A stretch of DNA of 64,000 bases from Tachypleus tridentatus (taxonomy: Eukaryota > Arthropoda > Merostomata > Xiphosura > Limulidae), in contig NC_134830.1 of NCBI RefSeq assembly GCF_004210375.1, forward strand, positions 46,381,094 to 46,445,093. The letters are read 5' to 3'. The position numbers were made by a program, and so were the translations under genes. Under the pieces are notes generated by a model that made no database searches, was not told the origin of the DNA, and saw only the letters and a list, made by a program, of their open reading frames with translations. Within the stretch, counting starts at the first letter, position 1. Every line of letters begins with the position of its first letter. Of this stretch, positions 24,027-35,648 are shown one piece after another.

Positions 24027-25085
24027 TAGTTTCTTTGACCATTTTCTTCATGAAAAAGCAGTTAATTTTGAGATATGACTAGAAGCTTCAGAGTCTTCGT
24101 CAACTTAAAATCTTTATTGCATTAATGATATGTTCAAGAAGATATATCCAGCCTCACTGCAATGACTAATTTTTGGGCTGTGGGGTTCTCTAACTTCACC
24201 GAAGCCTCTTCCACATTGCAGAAGAGAGCATTTATTCTGTCTGGCTTGGGGTGTAATTACAAGTTTGTTGTTGCTCTAAAAACCCACTGTGAAACTTTTT
24301 CACTTCCATGGAGATCACCAAAGACTCCCTTCTATTGTCCTCTGGTTCTACACAGTTTAGTAATTTGGCTATATGAATATTTCTCTTAGGACAAAATGAT
24401 TACTGACCATGTTTTGGGATGAGATTGGTCAATACAGTTCACTTTACATCTGAAACAGATTTATCACAGGGTATGCTATTGAGCTATTACATTATTTGAG
24501 GAAATCAGTAGTTACAGATTCACCACGTGAGAATTGGAGTTCAATTAAAACCAGTGGCACCATAACAAAAATTTTAAATATATTTATTCAAATCACATCA
24601 AAATCTACAGACTTCATCATCACCAATCTGCAAAAATAAAAAAAATATGTACAATGTGTAAAAATATATATTTACAAAATGTATGGAATAAAAGAAGTAT
24701 ACAACTGTTGTTTCTGTCTTTGTTCAAAACCAGTAGTTGACTTACCTATATTTTTGTCATCTGTAAACAATCCTATGTATTTAATATTTGAAAAATCAAG
24801 TCCCAAATTTTAGCACTGGTAAGTCTGTAAACATATCACTGTTCTACCAAGGGGACAGCATAAATGCAACATATTACTTATTTTAGCTCAATTTTTTAAA
24901 CAAAATGCTGCTTAAAATTACACATTTTGTTTGTGATACTAGTACTAGCAGGAATGTTTAAAACTATGATCATGCAAAAAAATTAAAACTATTCAATACA
25001 CTTTATTTCTATGCAGAAAATACAAGCTGGAATTGTTAACTTTTCTTGGTTATAGTCACCGTTATTACACATTCTCAAAAATCAC

Positions 25086-25345
25086 TAAGGTAAACCACCA
25101 GGACCACTAGACTCATAACCTGAGGGTTGCAGGTTTATATCCTCATTACATCAAACATACTCACCCTTTTAGCTTTGGGGGCATTACAGTGTGATGATAA
25201 ATCTCATTATTTGTTGGTAAAAAGAGTAGCCCAAGAATTGGTGGGTGGTAATGACTAGCTGCCTTCCTACTAGTCTTACACTGCTAAATTAAGGATGGAT
25301 AGCACAAATAGCTCTTCTGTAGGTTTGTAGGAAATGAAAAAACAA
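25086..25345 (+). repeat. SINE-A copy, old
   Basis: tRNA-like head at the left (CCACTAGACTCATAACCTGA, then GGGTTGCAGGTTTATATCC for the B box), body motif AAAAAGAGTAGCCCAAGAAT, CACTGCTAAATTAAGGATGG and an A-rich end. CpG-depleted compared with the copy at 28.0 kb. Confidence 0.75.
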
Positions 25346-26469
25346 ACGACCAGAACACTATATTACATTTACCTTAAAATATTAATTAGACGAGCAGTAA
25401 ATTTAATAAAGTTGTGCCATATTGTTATTAGTAATAATATTTCCTAAAATGCTAAAAAGTTCATACAGAAATGATGTAATGGTGCCATTTTAAAAAAGAA
25501 AGGAAAGAAGTTGCACTTCTATAAACAAGAAATGATGCTAGTTGTGCCATCTTGTAATCAATAATAACTTAGCAGTGGATTCACGATGGAGAAACTGAAT
25601 ATAACATAATGATTGGTTTATTTTACTTTTTTATGTTATATTGTGTTATAGTTATAGTAATAATCACCTCTGTAACATAATTTTCAGATTTTGCTGATGA
25701 TAGAATAAGTTATCAATAATAACTTTAAATGTTTAGGTATCTGTGAAATACAAACAAGAAGCACATCTGTCTCAAGGAAGACTTGTCAGTGGTGTGTTCT
25801 GTGATCAGTAAAAACATTTTCTGAAAGAGAAAGTCTGATGTAAGGTGTGCACTGGCTTATATTTTAGCTAAAATACTTTAATTACCCCTCAGGTACTTTT
25901 TTTAAATTACTTTTAATTTTGTTATTACCAAATCACCTAAGAAAGCATTATATTTATTGTAGTATACTGAGATCACCACAGAATTGCTAACTTTATGGAT
26001 CAAACATTACAAAAGAAATAAGCCAATGAAAGTAATGTAGAAGTAGAGGAACATATATCGTATTCCATCAATAAGTAAACAGAGCTACAAGAGTAGATAA
26101 AGCTCTAAGATACATAACAAACTGCATGCTAAGAACTACTTAGCATAAATGTAGATTACAAATCAACTTTCATCTGAAACATTTGAAAAAACTTGATTCT
26201 TTAAATAATTACAAATTCAAGTAGCATACAAGTTAATTTTTTAAAAAATCATTTAAACTAAACTTGTATTTCATAATAACAAAAACTATGTTAATATTGC
26301 TTAAAGAACTTAGAAAAGTACAGAAGAATTACATATCCATTTGAAAACTTGCCATATATGAAAATATTCTCAGAAGTTTATTCTCAAAATGAGAAATTGA
26401 CATAAAATATCTGATTCTATGTATGTGTCAATTTGATAAAACAAACATGTATAGAGTTAATTTGCATTA

Positions 26470-26602
26470 CTTGTTTGTTTGTTTGTTTTTGAAGTTGAGC
26501 ACAAAGCTATACAATTGGCTATCTGCTCTGCCAACCATAAGTATCAAAACCCAGTTTCTAGCACTGTAAGTCTGCATGCACACTGCCGTGCCACTGGGGA
26601 CA
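26470..26602 (-). repeat. SINE-B copy
   Basis: Second tRNA-derived SINE family. On the minus strand the head reads CCCAGTGGCACGGCAGTG, with the B-box-like GGGTTTTGATACT, then CAAAGCTT-type body and TTTG-rich tail (TTGTTTGTTTGTTTG on the plus strand). Confidence 0.65.
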
Positions 26603-26872
26603 TTTGTCATCAGTTAAATTATATTTGAATCATGTAATATTATTTTAAAATTAAATTCATGAAGCATTATGAGTATCACTAAATATAGGGCAACATATAA
26701 AATGGTCAAATCCATAAATTTTTTCAACATGTATATGTGTGTGTATATATGTATGTATATATTTTAGTGAAATTAAACAAATATGTGTAAATTAAGTTAA
26801 AGTATACATAATCATGAGAAAGGGCTGCATTATAAACAACAACTCCCAATCTCTGATTCATTATATTATAAC

Positions 26873-27541
26873 CATAAATTTTTAAATGCTAAAATAAAAC
26901 ACATTACAATTAAAAAATTAAGCAAAACATGCTGCATTTAAAAAAAAATCCTTGTACAAACTACAATGTGGGATTACAAAGTGTATCCTAGGTTTTGAAG
27001 GTGACTGAAAAAGTAGGACGAACATTGCAATGGGAAGACACCATTTATCAGTCTTAACCTCCAATTTGCTAGTCTCACATAAGAAATATACACAATTAGA
27101 CTAGAAATTTTAGTGCCTCTACCATATTGGGAGCAGAAATGCTAACATAATGAGGTTTCATCTTACTTACCACCAAATGGTAGTACCTTATTTCCCTTAT
27201 TTTTATCTTTCTACCTTTATCTTTTTCTTATTTTTATTTTAACTTGGGAGAGTAGTCACCTTTCCACAATTGTGATATAGATGTGGGACATTGTGGGCTT
27301 AAGCACCCACATCTCACTCTCCTAATTTCTAATCTAATTGTGCCTGTTTCTCATGTAAGACTAACAGATGGTGTATCCCCACCTCAATGTGGGTCCTACT
27401 TCTCAGTCACCTCCAAAACCTAGGATACACTTTGTAATCCCACATTGTAGCTTGTACTCAAATAACTTTTTTAAAAAATGCAGGGTATTTTGTTTAATTT
27501 TTTAAATTTTAATGTGTTTTGTTTTGGCTTTTAAAAATTAT
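26873..27541. repeat. Large inverted repeat (foldback)
   Basis: Arms of about 230-240 bases with roughly 80-90 percent pairing by eye: ACAATGTGGGATTACAAAGT at about 26963 pairs with ACTTTGTAATCCCACATTGT at about 27431. Similarity extends outward into AT-rich flanks and inward to about 27115/27310, leaving a central spacer of about 200 bases. No TIR of a known family or coding sequence was seen. It may be a foldback/MITE-like element or an inverted duplication. Confidence 0.8.
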
Positions 27542-27590
27542 GTGTGTGTGTACGTGTGTGTGTGTATATATATGTGCGTGTGTGTGAAAA
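27541..27590. repeat. TG/TA microsatellite
   Basis: Mixed TGTG and TATA dinucleotide tract directly outside the right arm of the foldback repeat. A similar tract lies at about 26734-26765 left of it. Confidence 0.8.
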
Positions 27591-27689
27591 TATATTTTTA
27601 TTACGGATATGTACATCAAGAAACAAATAACTGCACCAGCAAACCTTTAACAAAATGATGTATATATACACTCTTTATACTTTTCTATA

Positions 27690-27855
27690 AAGTAACTAAA
27701 CCATGACTTATACCTACAGAAGGTAACTTTATTAGCTCAATATTTCGCTATTACAGCTTCATCAGGTGCTACCAGTACCATATAAATTTACTAACTAATC
27801 CAGCGGATGAAGGTGTAACAGCGAAATATTGATTTAATAAAGTTATATTTTGGAG
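27690..27855. repeat. Inverted pair with hammerhead-like cores
   Basis: Two complementary halves. On the minus strand CUGAUGA (27759-27765), a GCU/AGC mini-stem, then GAAAUAUUG. On the plus strand the diverged counterpart CGGATGAAGG...AGCGAAATATTG (27804-27831). Both are followed by AATAAAGTTA. Likely a short retroelement remnant or a foldback. Confidence 0.5.
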
Positions 27856-28008
27856 GTATTGATCCTGATTTTATTTACGTTTATAGAAATGTTTTATAAT
27901 AAACTCCAATTTGCATTAAACAAAGTTAAAAAAAAATGCATAATTGGTCTACGGCCATATCATCCAAAAAACTACTGGTGCTACAATCCATAACATCACA
28001 GATCCTAA

Positions 28009-28279
28009 GCCTGGCATGGCCAAGCGTGTTAAGGCGTTCGACTCGTAATCCAAGGGTTGCTAATTCGAATCCCGGTCGCACCAAACATCCTCGCCCTTTC
28101 AGCCGTGGGGACGTTATTATGTTACGGTCAATCCCACTATTCATTGGTAAAAGAGTAGCCCAAGAGTTGGCGGTGGGTGGATATGACTAGCTGCCTTCCT
28201 TCTAGTCTTACACTACTAAATTAGGAACGGCTAGCGCAGATAGCCTTCGATTAGCTTTGTGCAAAATTCAAAACAAACA
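28009..28279 (+). repeat. SINE-A copy, young and CpG-rich
   Basis: The best full-length SINE-A here. tRNA-derived head with A box TGGCCAAGCGTGTTAAGGCG and B box AATTCGAATCCCGGTCGCACC, then CCCTTTCAGCCGTGGGG. Body contains AAAGAGTAGCCCAAGAGTTG and GACTAGCTGCCTTCCTTCTA. Tail GCAAAATTCAAAACAAAC. Retained CpGs imply recent insertion or an unmethylated location. Confidence 0.88.
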
Positions 28280-30639
28280 CAGTTCCTAACTTTTACTGAA
28301 TTTCTAGATACTTTTATAATTTTTCATCTGTTGCTTTGATTATGTCTTCTATCTGCTAGACAACGTACCCCAAAAGCTTTTGGCTGTTTTGGCCAAAAAC
28401 ATTTTCACTTTTGTATAAATGATATAATTTTACATTGTTTTGTTACAGATTTGCTGGTGCAATCATGTATTTGTTGGTACGTATATCTATTATAAAAATG
28501 TTGTATTTCTATGACTATCTCGACATGGTTGTGCAGTTCTCAGTAATCTCCTTACACCTTTTGATGCAATACAGATAATTGTGAAATACATACACAAGCT
28601 TTTAAAGTGTCTCTCAATTCTTCAGCATCTTAAAATACTTAACATAATATTCATTTATCCCTCAACGTGTTATAAAAGCTTGACATGTTCTTCAACGCCA
28701 TCTGTACACAAGAATTAGAAGACTGATCAGCGTAAATGCCAAGTACGTATACTTGTGTGAAATAAACCACTCTTGTACTTCTACTTGGCAGAGTTACAGT
28801 TACACTACCATGTGACGTAAATAAACTATCAAGAAAATACGCGAGGAATCAGAGCATGTAAATGAAAACAATTAACGATACAATGAAAACTAACAGTGCA
28901 AGCTGATAAAAAGAAATAAAACCAAAAACTAATGTAAAACATGCTTAATTATTTATTTACTAGTTTTGAAAACTCTTAATGTAGAAAATAAATGCATCGA
29001 AGCACATACTATGCACCAATCCATTTATGTAGTTATTTATGGAAGGGGAGCTACGTAAGTATTCGTCGTAAATTCACTTATGAATTATGCCCACAATGAA
29101 GACTGTTGAGACTGTCCAAGATACACACTTCAAAAAGTGTTAGCTTTTTGCTAGTAAACTCTGACTCATTACACGTGATCATTTGTTCTAAGCACGTCTC
29201 CTAGACAAGGTACCGTACAACTTCACTGTTAACATGACACCCAAACGTTTCGCACTTTTAGCTTGGGCGGTACACGTGGCCTTTCAACGGTGACCCTGGC
29301 AAAGGTGTATCTGGTGTGTTCCAACCTCATTTCGCAGACAGAATCCATTACCACAATGCTTTGAATGTGGGGTGAGAAAGTAGAACATGTAATTATCTAT
29401 TACTAGATGTATTTCCACAGGGTATCCGAAAATGCTTTGTTTCGAGAGTAAATAAAACCAAAATTAAGAGTAAAAATGCTTTTATTTCTTGTTTTCGAGT
29501 TAATACGTCATGCTGTGTTGTAGCCTACAAAGAGTATAACTCCTCTCGTGATTCATGGCATACGCAAGTTTTACTGACAGTACAAATCGCAACGGAAAGC
29601 GTCTCTTATGTGACGGCATTTTATTAATTCGTGACCGACTTGTAGACAACACTTTGTTGCATAGTGGTGCGAATCGTTAAATAGATGATCACTCCCATGC
29701 GACCTCAGGCCCTCTTTCAGAGAAATAAAGATATTCTTTGTTATAAAATAGGTTTACGGAATACTTTATAAAGCAATCACGCTAAACGAAATATTCAAGA
29801 AAGTTAGAACAAATTAAAAAAAAGAAACGAGAAACACCTCTTATAAGAAAGTTACTTTTTTAATAATCACGTTCTTGAAAAAAAATATATATATAATGCT
29901 GAATATGCTTGTCTTGGTGATGATAAACTGAATCAAGCACATTGACTAAAGTTATCTGTTCTAGCTGTCCCTAAGTTTAAACTGATAAGACTAGATTTTA
30001 CCAGTCAAAAGTAACCAATCATTATCTCTTGGTATACTTTAATCAAATAGTAGGAATTTACCGTCACACTTATAACACATAGACGGACCAAAGGCGTGGA
30101 TTATGATTTTTTGGTAACGGAACAAAAACCGCAAACCGGTATGCCAACCACTTGATCACACCCAGTCCTTCATCTTATTAGAATGGTGATATCACGTCTT
30201 CATTTCCTCTTTTCTAGTCAAAGTAAGTTACACTTATAAGATTTGACTGATGTAAGAGCTTTGAAGACTATGTTTACTTTTTAATATACTAATCACACGT
30301 ACATATATAACTATCTATATATAAACTTATCCCGTTTCGTATCATACAAGTGAATATGTTAGTTGGTGCTTATTTTATCTTGTAAAGCCTACTATGCGTT
30401 TAGGAACGGCTAGACTAAACTACGCTATCATACTAAATTTCGCATTCCTAGCCAAAAAACAATATAAAAAAGTAACATCCCCCCACTGCCTTTTAAAGTT
30501 TAAAATGTTGGGGCCACTTTCGATACTGAGACTCTTCGCTCTGTAAACTCCGCAAAAATTGTTCAAGGTTAACTTGTATATATACATCTGTCTTTTGTTT
30601 CAATATCCACTTTCTTTTAGCAGATTAATTATGTCTTTT

Positions 30640-30770
30640 GTTGTTATTGTTGTTTACTTCAATGGTGTGATAATAATTTCGCTTCTCCTTGTCCTGGTTT
30701 TGGTCTTATAGACCAGGGAGGGTCAGATTCGCTTGGACCTCTTCCTCCTGAGAGGATGTAACACGATTTG
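30640..30770 (+). repeat. Repeat with hairpin, copy 1
   Basis: Shares TTCGCTTCT..., a hairpin (TGGTCTTATAGACCA), GGGAGGGTCAG and ACCTCTTCCTC with 32635-32725. A dispersed family of unknown type. Confidence 0.45.
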
Positions 30771-31659
30771 GGACGAACACACGCGCGCTAACTTAATTAA
30801 TCTGTTAAATGCAAGAGAAAGACAGAGTCCCTCACCCTCAAGGTGACATCTCAGAGTTGGTAATAATCAATCTAGCGTTTACACTATAATTGCGTATTCA
30901 CTCTTATATCCTGGTCGAAAAACTGCATCATGATAATAAATTAAAATATTTCTTTAAAATAAGTTAACGGTGCTTTATCAATGAAGATTTCGTTTTGAGG
31001 TAAATACAAATAAGCACTAAAAGTTATGCGTTTGCGAAGTGCTACGTAGACGTATTCGAAACTAGAAAGTATCGTCATTAGACAAGTGAAATATATATAT
31101 TTATTATGAAATACAAAATAGGCCCTTCCATAAATGGAAGTCAAAAAACGAAGCACCCATATATTTGTTGTTTCTTTACTAAAACACGTGCCAGATAGCC
31201 CGAGAGAGGCATCTATGACTCACGTTTACCAAAAACGTTCCTTCCTTCTCAAACATATGAAGAGTTTAGCTCTCCAAATAGGCTTCCTTTCGACGTCAAG
31301 ACTGTGACTGAAAAGAGCCACTGACTTTAAACTGTGTTACCTATTTTGGGCTTTCGATGTGCAGGAGGGTTTTTATCCAAGTCTACTGGTAAATGTATAA
31401 ACGTTGATGACGTCTGTTCTTTAAAAACACAACACCAACTTTGTCTCACACGTCAACACTAACATCTTTAGTCCAGAAGTGCTAAATTAGATCGGTAAGT
31501 CTATTGAAAAATCCTAGAGAAACAGTGTAGGTTTACAAAATCAGAATTAGAATGTACAGAATAGACAATAAGTGGAAGCTCGCTCGCTACAGCCCCCCTC
31601 CCACTAGGAATGTGCATGGGTTATACCAAAACGTAGTTCTTACGTGTAAGATCTTCATT

Positions 31660-31780
31660 TCAAACTAGAGCCGCGAGCTTAAATATAGCCTTTTAAGACC
31701 TGGATCTCAGAATCCATATTTAGAAGATCCCTGCTGCATGGCAATTAGAAAGGGGAACCAGGTCGCGGAGCTACAGTGAG
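31660..31780. promoter_or_regulatory. Candidate regulatory patch with MEF2/CArG-like sites
   Basis: Within a CpG-retaining area: TTAAATATAG fits the MEF2 consensus YTAWWWWTAR, and CCATATTTAG is one base from a CArG box, about 30 bases apart. Function is inferred only from motifs. Confidence 0.3.
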
Positions 31781-31937
31781 GTAGTTTACATAAGCCCATA
31801 CAACACTCGGGGAACAATATTTAATATATATTTCTGAAACAGGTTCTTTGTTGTGGCTAACCCTAGACTTACAAAATTGATAAGAATTACAAAATACTCA
31901 CTTCATATGCATAAAACATAAAAAATATTTAACTATG

Positions 31938-32056
31938 TGTTCGTTTTGTTTTAGCTCAAAGCTAAACAACGGACTATACACGTTTTGTCCATCGTGGAGA
32001 ATCAAACCACGAATTTTAACGTTATAAATTCATAAACTTATTGCTGACACACCAGG
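31938..32056 (-). repeat. SINE-B copy (tandem trio, 1)
   Basis: TTCGTTTTGTTTTAGCTCAA with AAGCTAAACAACGGACTA and, at the right, the diverged tRNA-like head (GAATCAAACCACG complement of a B box). First of three head-to-tail copies. Confidence 0.65.
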
Positions 32057-32093
32057 GAAAGGACTCTAATAGCAATAAAAACAAATAAGAATG

Positions 32094-32218
32094 TTTGTTT
32101 TTAGTTTCTTTTATCACAAAGCCACACAATGAACTATAAGTGGACTGTCCACTTCAGAAAATCAAACTCCGGATTTTAGTGTCACAAGTTCGTTAGCTTA
32201 CTGGTGACCCACCAGGGG
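32094..32218 (-). repeat. SINE-B copy (tandem trio, 2)
   Basis: TTTGTTTTTAGTTTCTTTTA, then CACAAAGCCACACAATG, GAAAATCAAACTCCGG and the CACCAGGGGACTC head end. Same orientation as its neighbours. Confidence 0.68.
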
Positions 32219-32227
32219 ACTCTTATG

Positions 32228-32345
32228 AAAACTGTTTGCTTTTTAGCACAAAGCTCACAATGAGCTATTTGGGTTTTGTCCATCGCAAACGAATCGAACC
32301 TCGGTTTTTAGCGTTATAAGTCCGTTAATTTATCGCTGACTTACA
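32228..32345 (-). repeat. SINE-B copy (tandem trio, 3)
   Basis: TTTTTAGCACAAAGCTCACA, TTGTCCATCGCAAACG, ATCGAACCTCGGTTTTTAGC. Third tandem member, about 10 bases after the previous copy. Confidence 0.68.
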
Positions 32346-32634
32346 AAACGACAAAGTGTGAGATAATATTATAAATGTAAGATAAGCTAGATGCATTTTT
32401 CACGCACGAGACAATTATGAAGGGTTGTAGAATAAATAATCTTTAAAGTACAGATATCAAAAATACGAATGAATACCGCTGTTAGAACGTACAAGAACTA
32501 AAAATATGTAGATAAAAACCATAAATAAATCTACAAATGTTAAAATCTGTTGCAGGTTCATATAACCCCACACTCAGTTGTTAAAAAGCATCATTACTAT
32601 TATTCACACACTCACATTATACGGCTATTTAGCT

Positions 32635-32725
32635 ACATTATTATTCGCTTCTTCTTTGTGGATATTTGGGTATTTTTAAATACCCAGGAAGGTCAGGTGC
32701 ACAAAACCTCTTCCTCGATCCCTAA
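32635..32725 (+). repeat. Repeat with hairpin, copy 2
   Basis: ATTCGCTTCTTC, hairpin TGGGTATTTTTAAATACCCA, then GGAAGGTCAGGTGC and ACCTCTTCCTC. The loop sequence differs from the 30.6-kb copy while the hairpin is kept, suggesting a structured RNA or element end. Confidence 0.5.
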
Positions 32726-32978
32726 CTTTCATGTCGGCTACTACTATGTTGTTGTAGTGCTTTTGGGTCAGAGTAACCCACAGTAATCCGGCCCTTTTTG
32801 GGGCAATGTCTATGTATTGTCTTGATTTGCCCTTTTTTTCTTTTTTATGTATGTTCTATTTTTTTCCATTATTACTTTTATTTTTTAAAATTATATATAT
32901 ATAACGGAAAAAGAGAAAGAAGAAAGTAAAAAAGAAAAACATATTAATAATAATCCACATTATTGTCCTTACATCAGT

Positions 32979-33256
32979 TTGGTTTGTTTTGAGCTTCGCG
33001 CAAAGCTACAGGTGGGTTATATGCGCTAGCCGTCCCTGATTTTGCAGGGTAGGTAAGACTAGAGGGAAGACAGCTATTCATCACCACCTACCGCCAACTC
33101 CTGGGCTACTCTTTTACCAACGAACAGTAGAATTGACTATCATATTATAACGTCCCCACACCTGAGAGGGCGAGCATGTTTGGTGTGACGGGGATTCGAA
33201 CTTGCGACCCTCGGATTACAAGTTGAGTGCCTTAACCACCTGGCCATGCCGGGCCT
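32979..33256 (-). repeat. SINE-A copy, young and CpG-rich
   Basis: Full-length minus copy: tail GTTTGGTTTGTTTTGAGCTT at the left, body GACTAGAGGGAAGACAGCTA, B box GGGGATTCGAACTTGCG, head ACCTGGCCATGCCGGGCC at the right end. Confidence 0.88.
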
Positions 33257-33697
33257 TTTACATTAGTTTACTAAAGCAGTCCAAATTTCATGAAATAAAA
33301 GATCACCAACACGAATAAAACACTTGAGATTTCAGAGTGGGCGTAGCTTCTAAAAGTCGAGGGAATATGGTATAAGTCAAAACGCTCACGTTCCAATCAA
33401 GCACGATGAATTATACAATCTTATAGGTCGTTTGATACATGTGAATCTGACAGTAAGAGATCCCTACTTGTATTTCAAAGCACCGGTTACAAGTAGGAGT
33501 TGATAACGCGAGTAAACCTCAATAATCTGTTTTTGTTTTTTAATCATTCCTTTCTAAGTTGAAAGTTAATGTTCTCACCTAAACATAACAAAGCAGTATC
33601 TATTTTAATTACCTCTCATCTGTGAATACGTGCATGTAAAAAATCTGGAAGATCATATACAGTGATATTAATTTTCTCAGTTGTCGAAATACTATCA

Positions 33698-33918
33698 GTT
33701 TGGTTTGAATTTCGAGCAAAGCTACACGAGGGCTATCTAGTCATCACCACCCATCGCCAACCCTTGAGCTACTCTTTTACCAAATAATACTGGGATTGAC
33801 CGTTATATTATAACGTCTCCATGGTAGAAAGGGGGAGCATGTTTAGGAAGACGGGGATTCGAACCTGCTACACTTAGATTGCAAATCAAGCGCCATAACC
33901 ACCTGGCCATGCCGGGCC
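33698..33918 (-). repeat. SINE-A copy with internal deletion
   Basis: Minus orientation. Tail AGTTTGGTTTGAATTTCGAG runs from GGGCTATCT directly into AGTCATCACCACCCATCGCC, skipping about 50 bases of the body. The head ACCTGGCCATGCCGGGCC is intact. Confidence 0.85.
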
Positions 33919-34119
33919 CCGGACTGTACTATAACTTAATCCAATTCGTACAATTTGTGTACGGAAAATTAGTTAAAGACTATTTCAATACAAAACTGCT
34001 TTTCGTGCTTCAAACCTGCACGACGAGTTAGTTATAATACTACACAAACGACTTCGTCGGAAACTTCATGAAATGTGTGGTTATGTTGCTTTTAAATACA
34101 CTTTTTCTCGAAACGTTTC

Positions 34120-34232
34120 TGCTAGCTCAGCGATAAGTCTAACTGTTTATAACTCTAGAATTCGGGATTCGATCACCGCAGCAGACACAGCGACGATTAC
34201 CCATCATGTGGTTTTGCGTTAAACCAAAAGAA
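34120..34232 (+). repeat. SINE-B copy, plus orientation
   Basis: Head GCTAGCTCAGCGATAAGTCT (A box), B box ATTCGGGATTCGATCACCG, then CAGCAGACACAGCG and the TGTGGTTTTGCG tail. Reads as a tRNA-derived SINE in the opposite direction to the trio at 32 kb. Confidence 0.65.
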
Positions 34233-35006
34233 ACCTCGTTTATTTGTTTTTTTCTGTACAGCAGATTTATCTCAGTCCAGTCCGCCGACGGAAAGGATTC
34301 CGCGAGACATTAAAGCTTCTTAAAAATCGTGGGGTAGCATCAAAATTACAATCAGTCTTATCAAATGAATTTACATGATCACATATGTATCTAAGGTAAA
34401 AAAAAAAGGAGGGTGAGAGTTTAAAAATAATTGTATATTCCTCTTTACGTTTTGTAGTGTTATTAATATATTTTATATATATTTCCGTATCATGATTTAT
34501 ATCAGCACATGTTAAGCACGTGCTACTTAAAATATTATTACTATACTACGTGTTGACTAAATAAACAAATATTAGTGTAAATTCTTATGTAAATACGATT
34601 ATACTGTGTTAAATCACTTCTGTTCACAATCGTCAGTTACCGCGTGCCAGATTTCGCTACAGATATTTATGTTTTAAAGTGATTGGCACTTACCCGCCAG
34701 AGCGTTTTCATTTTAAAAGATTTCGTATTTCTCGAAATGGTCGGTTTAGCTAAGGCATATAACAAAAAACACAATAAACCGAAACAATGCTACATACACC
34801 TCCTGAGTTTTGTTACTTATGAATTACAATGATACCAACAAGCGCAAATCTTGAATGTTTTGTTCTTAATGATACAATTTTATTTCGTATACACATTGCA
34901 TAAGCTTTGGGCTTAATTACACTTTTAATTGTAACGTACTGTAAATACGTAAAAAATTCAAGAATAACAACAGCCTTTTTAGTAATTTTACATTAACTAT
35001 AGGTTA

Positions 35007-35270
35007 GGCTCAGGTTAGGTGGTTAGAGTGCTCAGCTCAGAATCTGAGAGTCGTGGGTTCGAACCCCCATCATACCGAACATGCTCGCCCTTTCAGCCGT
35101 GGGGGTGTTATAACGTTCGATCAATTCCACCATTTGTTGGCAAAATAGTACCCCAAGAGTTGGCAGTGGGTGGTGATGACTAGCTGTCTTCCCTCTAGTC
35201 TTCCACTGCTAAGTTAATAACGGCTTGCACAGATACCCCTGGTGTGGCTTTGTGTGAAATTCAAAAACAA
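35007..35270 (+). repeat. SINE-A copy
   Basis: Head CAGGTTAGGTGGTTAGAGTG, B box TGGGTTCGAACCCCC, CGCCCTTTCAGCCGTGGGGG, body CCCCAAGAGTTGGCAGTG and an A-rich end (AAAAACAAAACGACAAAAAA). Confidence 0.87.
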
Positions 35271-35648
35271 AACGACAAAAAACAGAGAATATTTAATTGC
35301 AGCTTGTAAAGAAATAAAAGCTTCTTTTAAGTATTATGTAACTTCCCCTATATTTATTTCATAAACAGCTACAATTAAATAATGTATCGTTTTATGCTTA
35401 TGTACTGTTGTTTAACTTGTCATTTAATACCCATGTTCTAATAAGGATGAATCCATTAAAATGATGGGTTTTATTATGAACAAGTTACATGGAAATTATG
35501 GCATTTTCTAGAGGCTTGACACTTTAAGTTTTCTTGTAAAATTACGACCTGATGAAATAAATGTTGACAAATTATTATGCTCAATATTTGATGTTTCCCA
35601 AAACAAACCTTTCTCATGTCTAAATCTCACTTCATCATTTCATAATGC

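Larger units (their letters stand above)
28280..31937. other. SRF intron 2, CpG-retaining segment
   Basis: Unlike the preceding 7 kb, this stretch keeps many CpGs (ACACGTG, TTTCGC, GCGCGC, CTCGCTCGC) and is less AT-rich in places, especially 29.2-29.7 and 31.1-31.8 kb. No exon was recognised. It may hold unmethylated regulatory DNA. Confidence 0.5.

Noticed and set aside
28009-35090. tRNA-like sequences with A and B boxes (28.0, 33.2, 33.9, 35.05 kb)
   Set aside because: They are the heads of SINE-A copies with SINE bodies and A-rich tails, not free tRNA genes; they lack proper acceptor-stem closure.
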